64,000 nucleotides of DNA, from the NCBI RefSeq assembly GCF_937936315.1, contig NZ_CALGWU010000002.1, forward strand, positions 17,395-81,394. The letters run 5' to 3'. Shown here piece by piece: positions 63,943-64,000 of the stretch (its first letter is position 1; the number at the start of each line of letters is the position of its first letter). The DNA comes from an uncultured Capnocytophaga sp. (GTDB lineage: Bacteria; Bacteroidota; Bacteroidia; Flavobacteriales; Flavobacteriaceae). The notes under the pieces are model-generated. The model was not told the DNA's origin, ran no database searches, and saw nothing but the letters and a program-made list of their open reading frames with translations. The position numbers and the translations under genes were made by a program.

Positions 63943-64000
63943 AGAAAAAAAATGTAAAAACTACCGACTTTTGTGTAACAATCTGTTCAAAATACCGCCG

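Overview
This 64 kb window looks like chromosome of a Flavobacteriia-type Bacteroidota; Capnocytophaga is my best guess, from gene content and style only. Reasons: a TamL lipoprotein, an AT-rich genome with A-rich rather than Shine-Dalgarno leaders, and many promoters of the Bacteroidota sigma-A type (TTTG or TTG, 19-20 bases, then TAnnTTTG), written in nearly every divergent spacer. No rRNA, tRNA, CRISPR array, transposase or integrase was seen.

Layout. 0-4.5 kb: tamL and a divergent SpoU-family rRNA methyltransferase, then a DUF6688-like membrane protein. 4.6-8.6 kb: nine small genes on the minus strand that read like one operon (coiled-coil protein, two paralogues built on a WNTxQFGKK module, a membrane-anchored protein whose OmpA-like end has been cut away, a TerB-like acidic protein, two very basic proteins, a DUF6884-like protein and a GIY-YIG-like protein). 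It is divergent from a regulator gene broken by an 11-G tract (8.8-10.1 kb), which looks like a phase-variable switch. This pair is the best candidate here for an undescribed system.

10-15 kb: purB, holB, then two toxin-antitoxin modules, a zinc-ribbon membrane protein and terC. 15-30 kb: a secreted M1 peptidase, kptA with a decayed partial copy upstream, and a long run of immunity-like genes (SUKH/SMI1-KNR4, DUF2004, DUF6348-like, Imm26-like) with no toxin beside them. This run continues into the suf operon: two such genes sit between sufC and sufD, and sufB is not next to sufC. 30-33.5 kb: an AT-rich gap, a CNNM/CorC protein and a YceI lipoprotein.

33.5-51 kb is core: rpsL-rpsG-fusA-rpsJ, then the S10, spc and alpha clusters through rplQ, all on the minus strand, without tuf, with two unusual intergenic hairpins (rpsJ-rplC and infA-rpmJ). 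51-64 kb: a second immunity-like cluster with an LRR-like protein that seems to lack an AUG start, ohr, a DUF481 barrel, a frameshifted DUF421 gene, DUF389, a hydrolase/oxidoreductase pair, a DUF302 protein, a BRO-N protein, a CPBP protease and LuxR- and AraC-type regulators. Between 57 and 61.5 kb a dispersed repeat (GTCGTAGCACGACA boxes followed by a conserved hairpin terminator) occurs four times, with one lone box at 20.2 kb.
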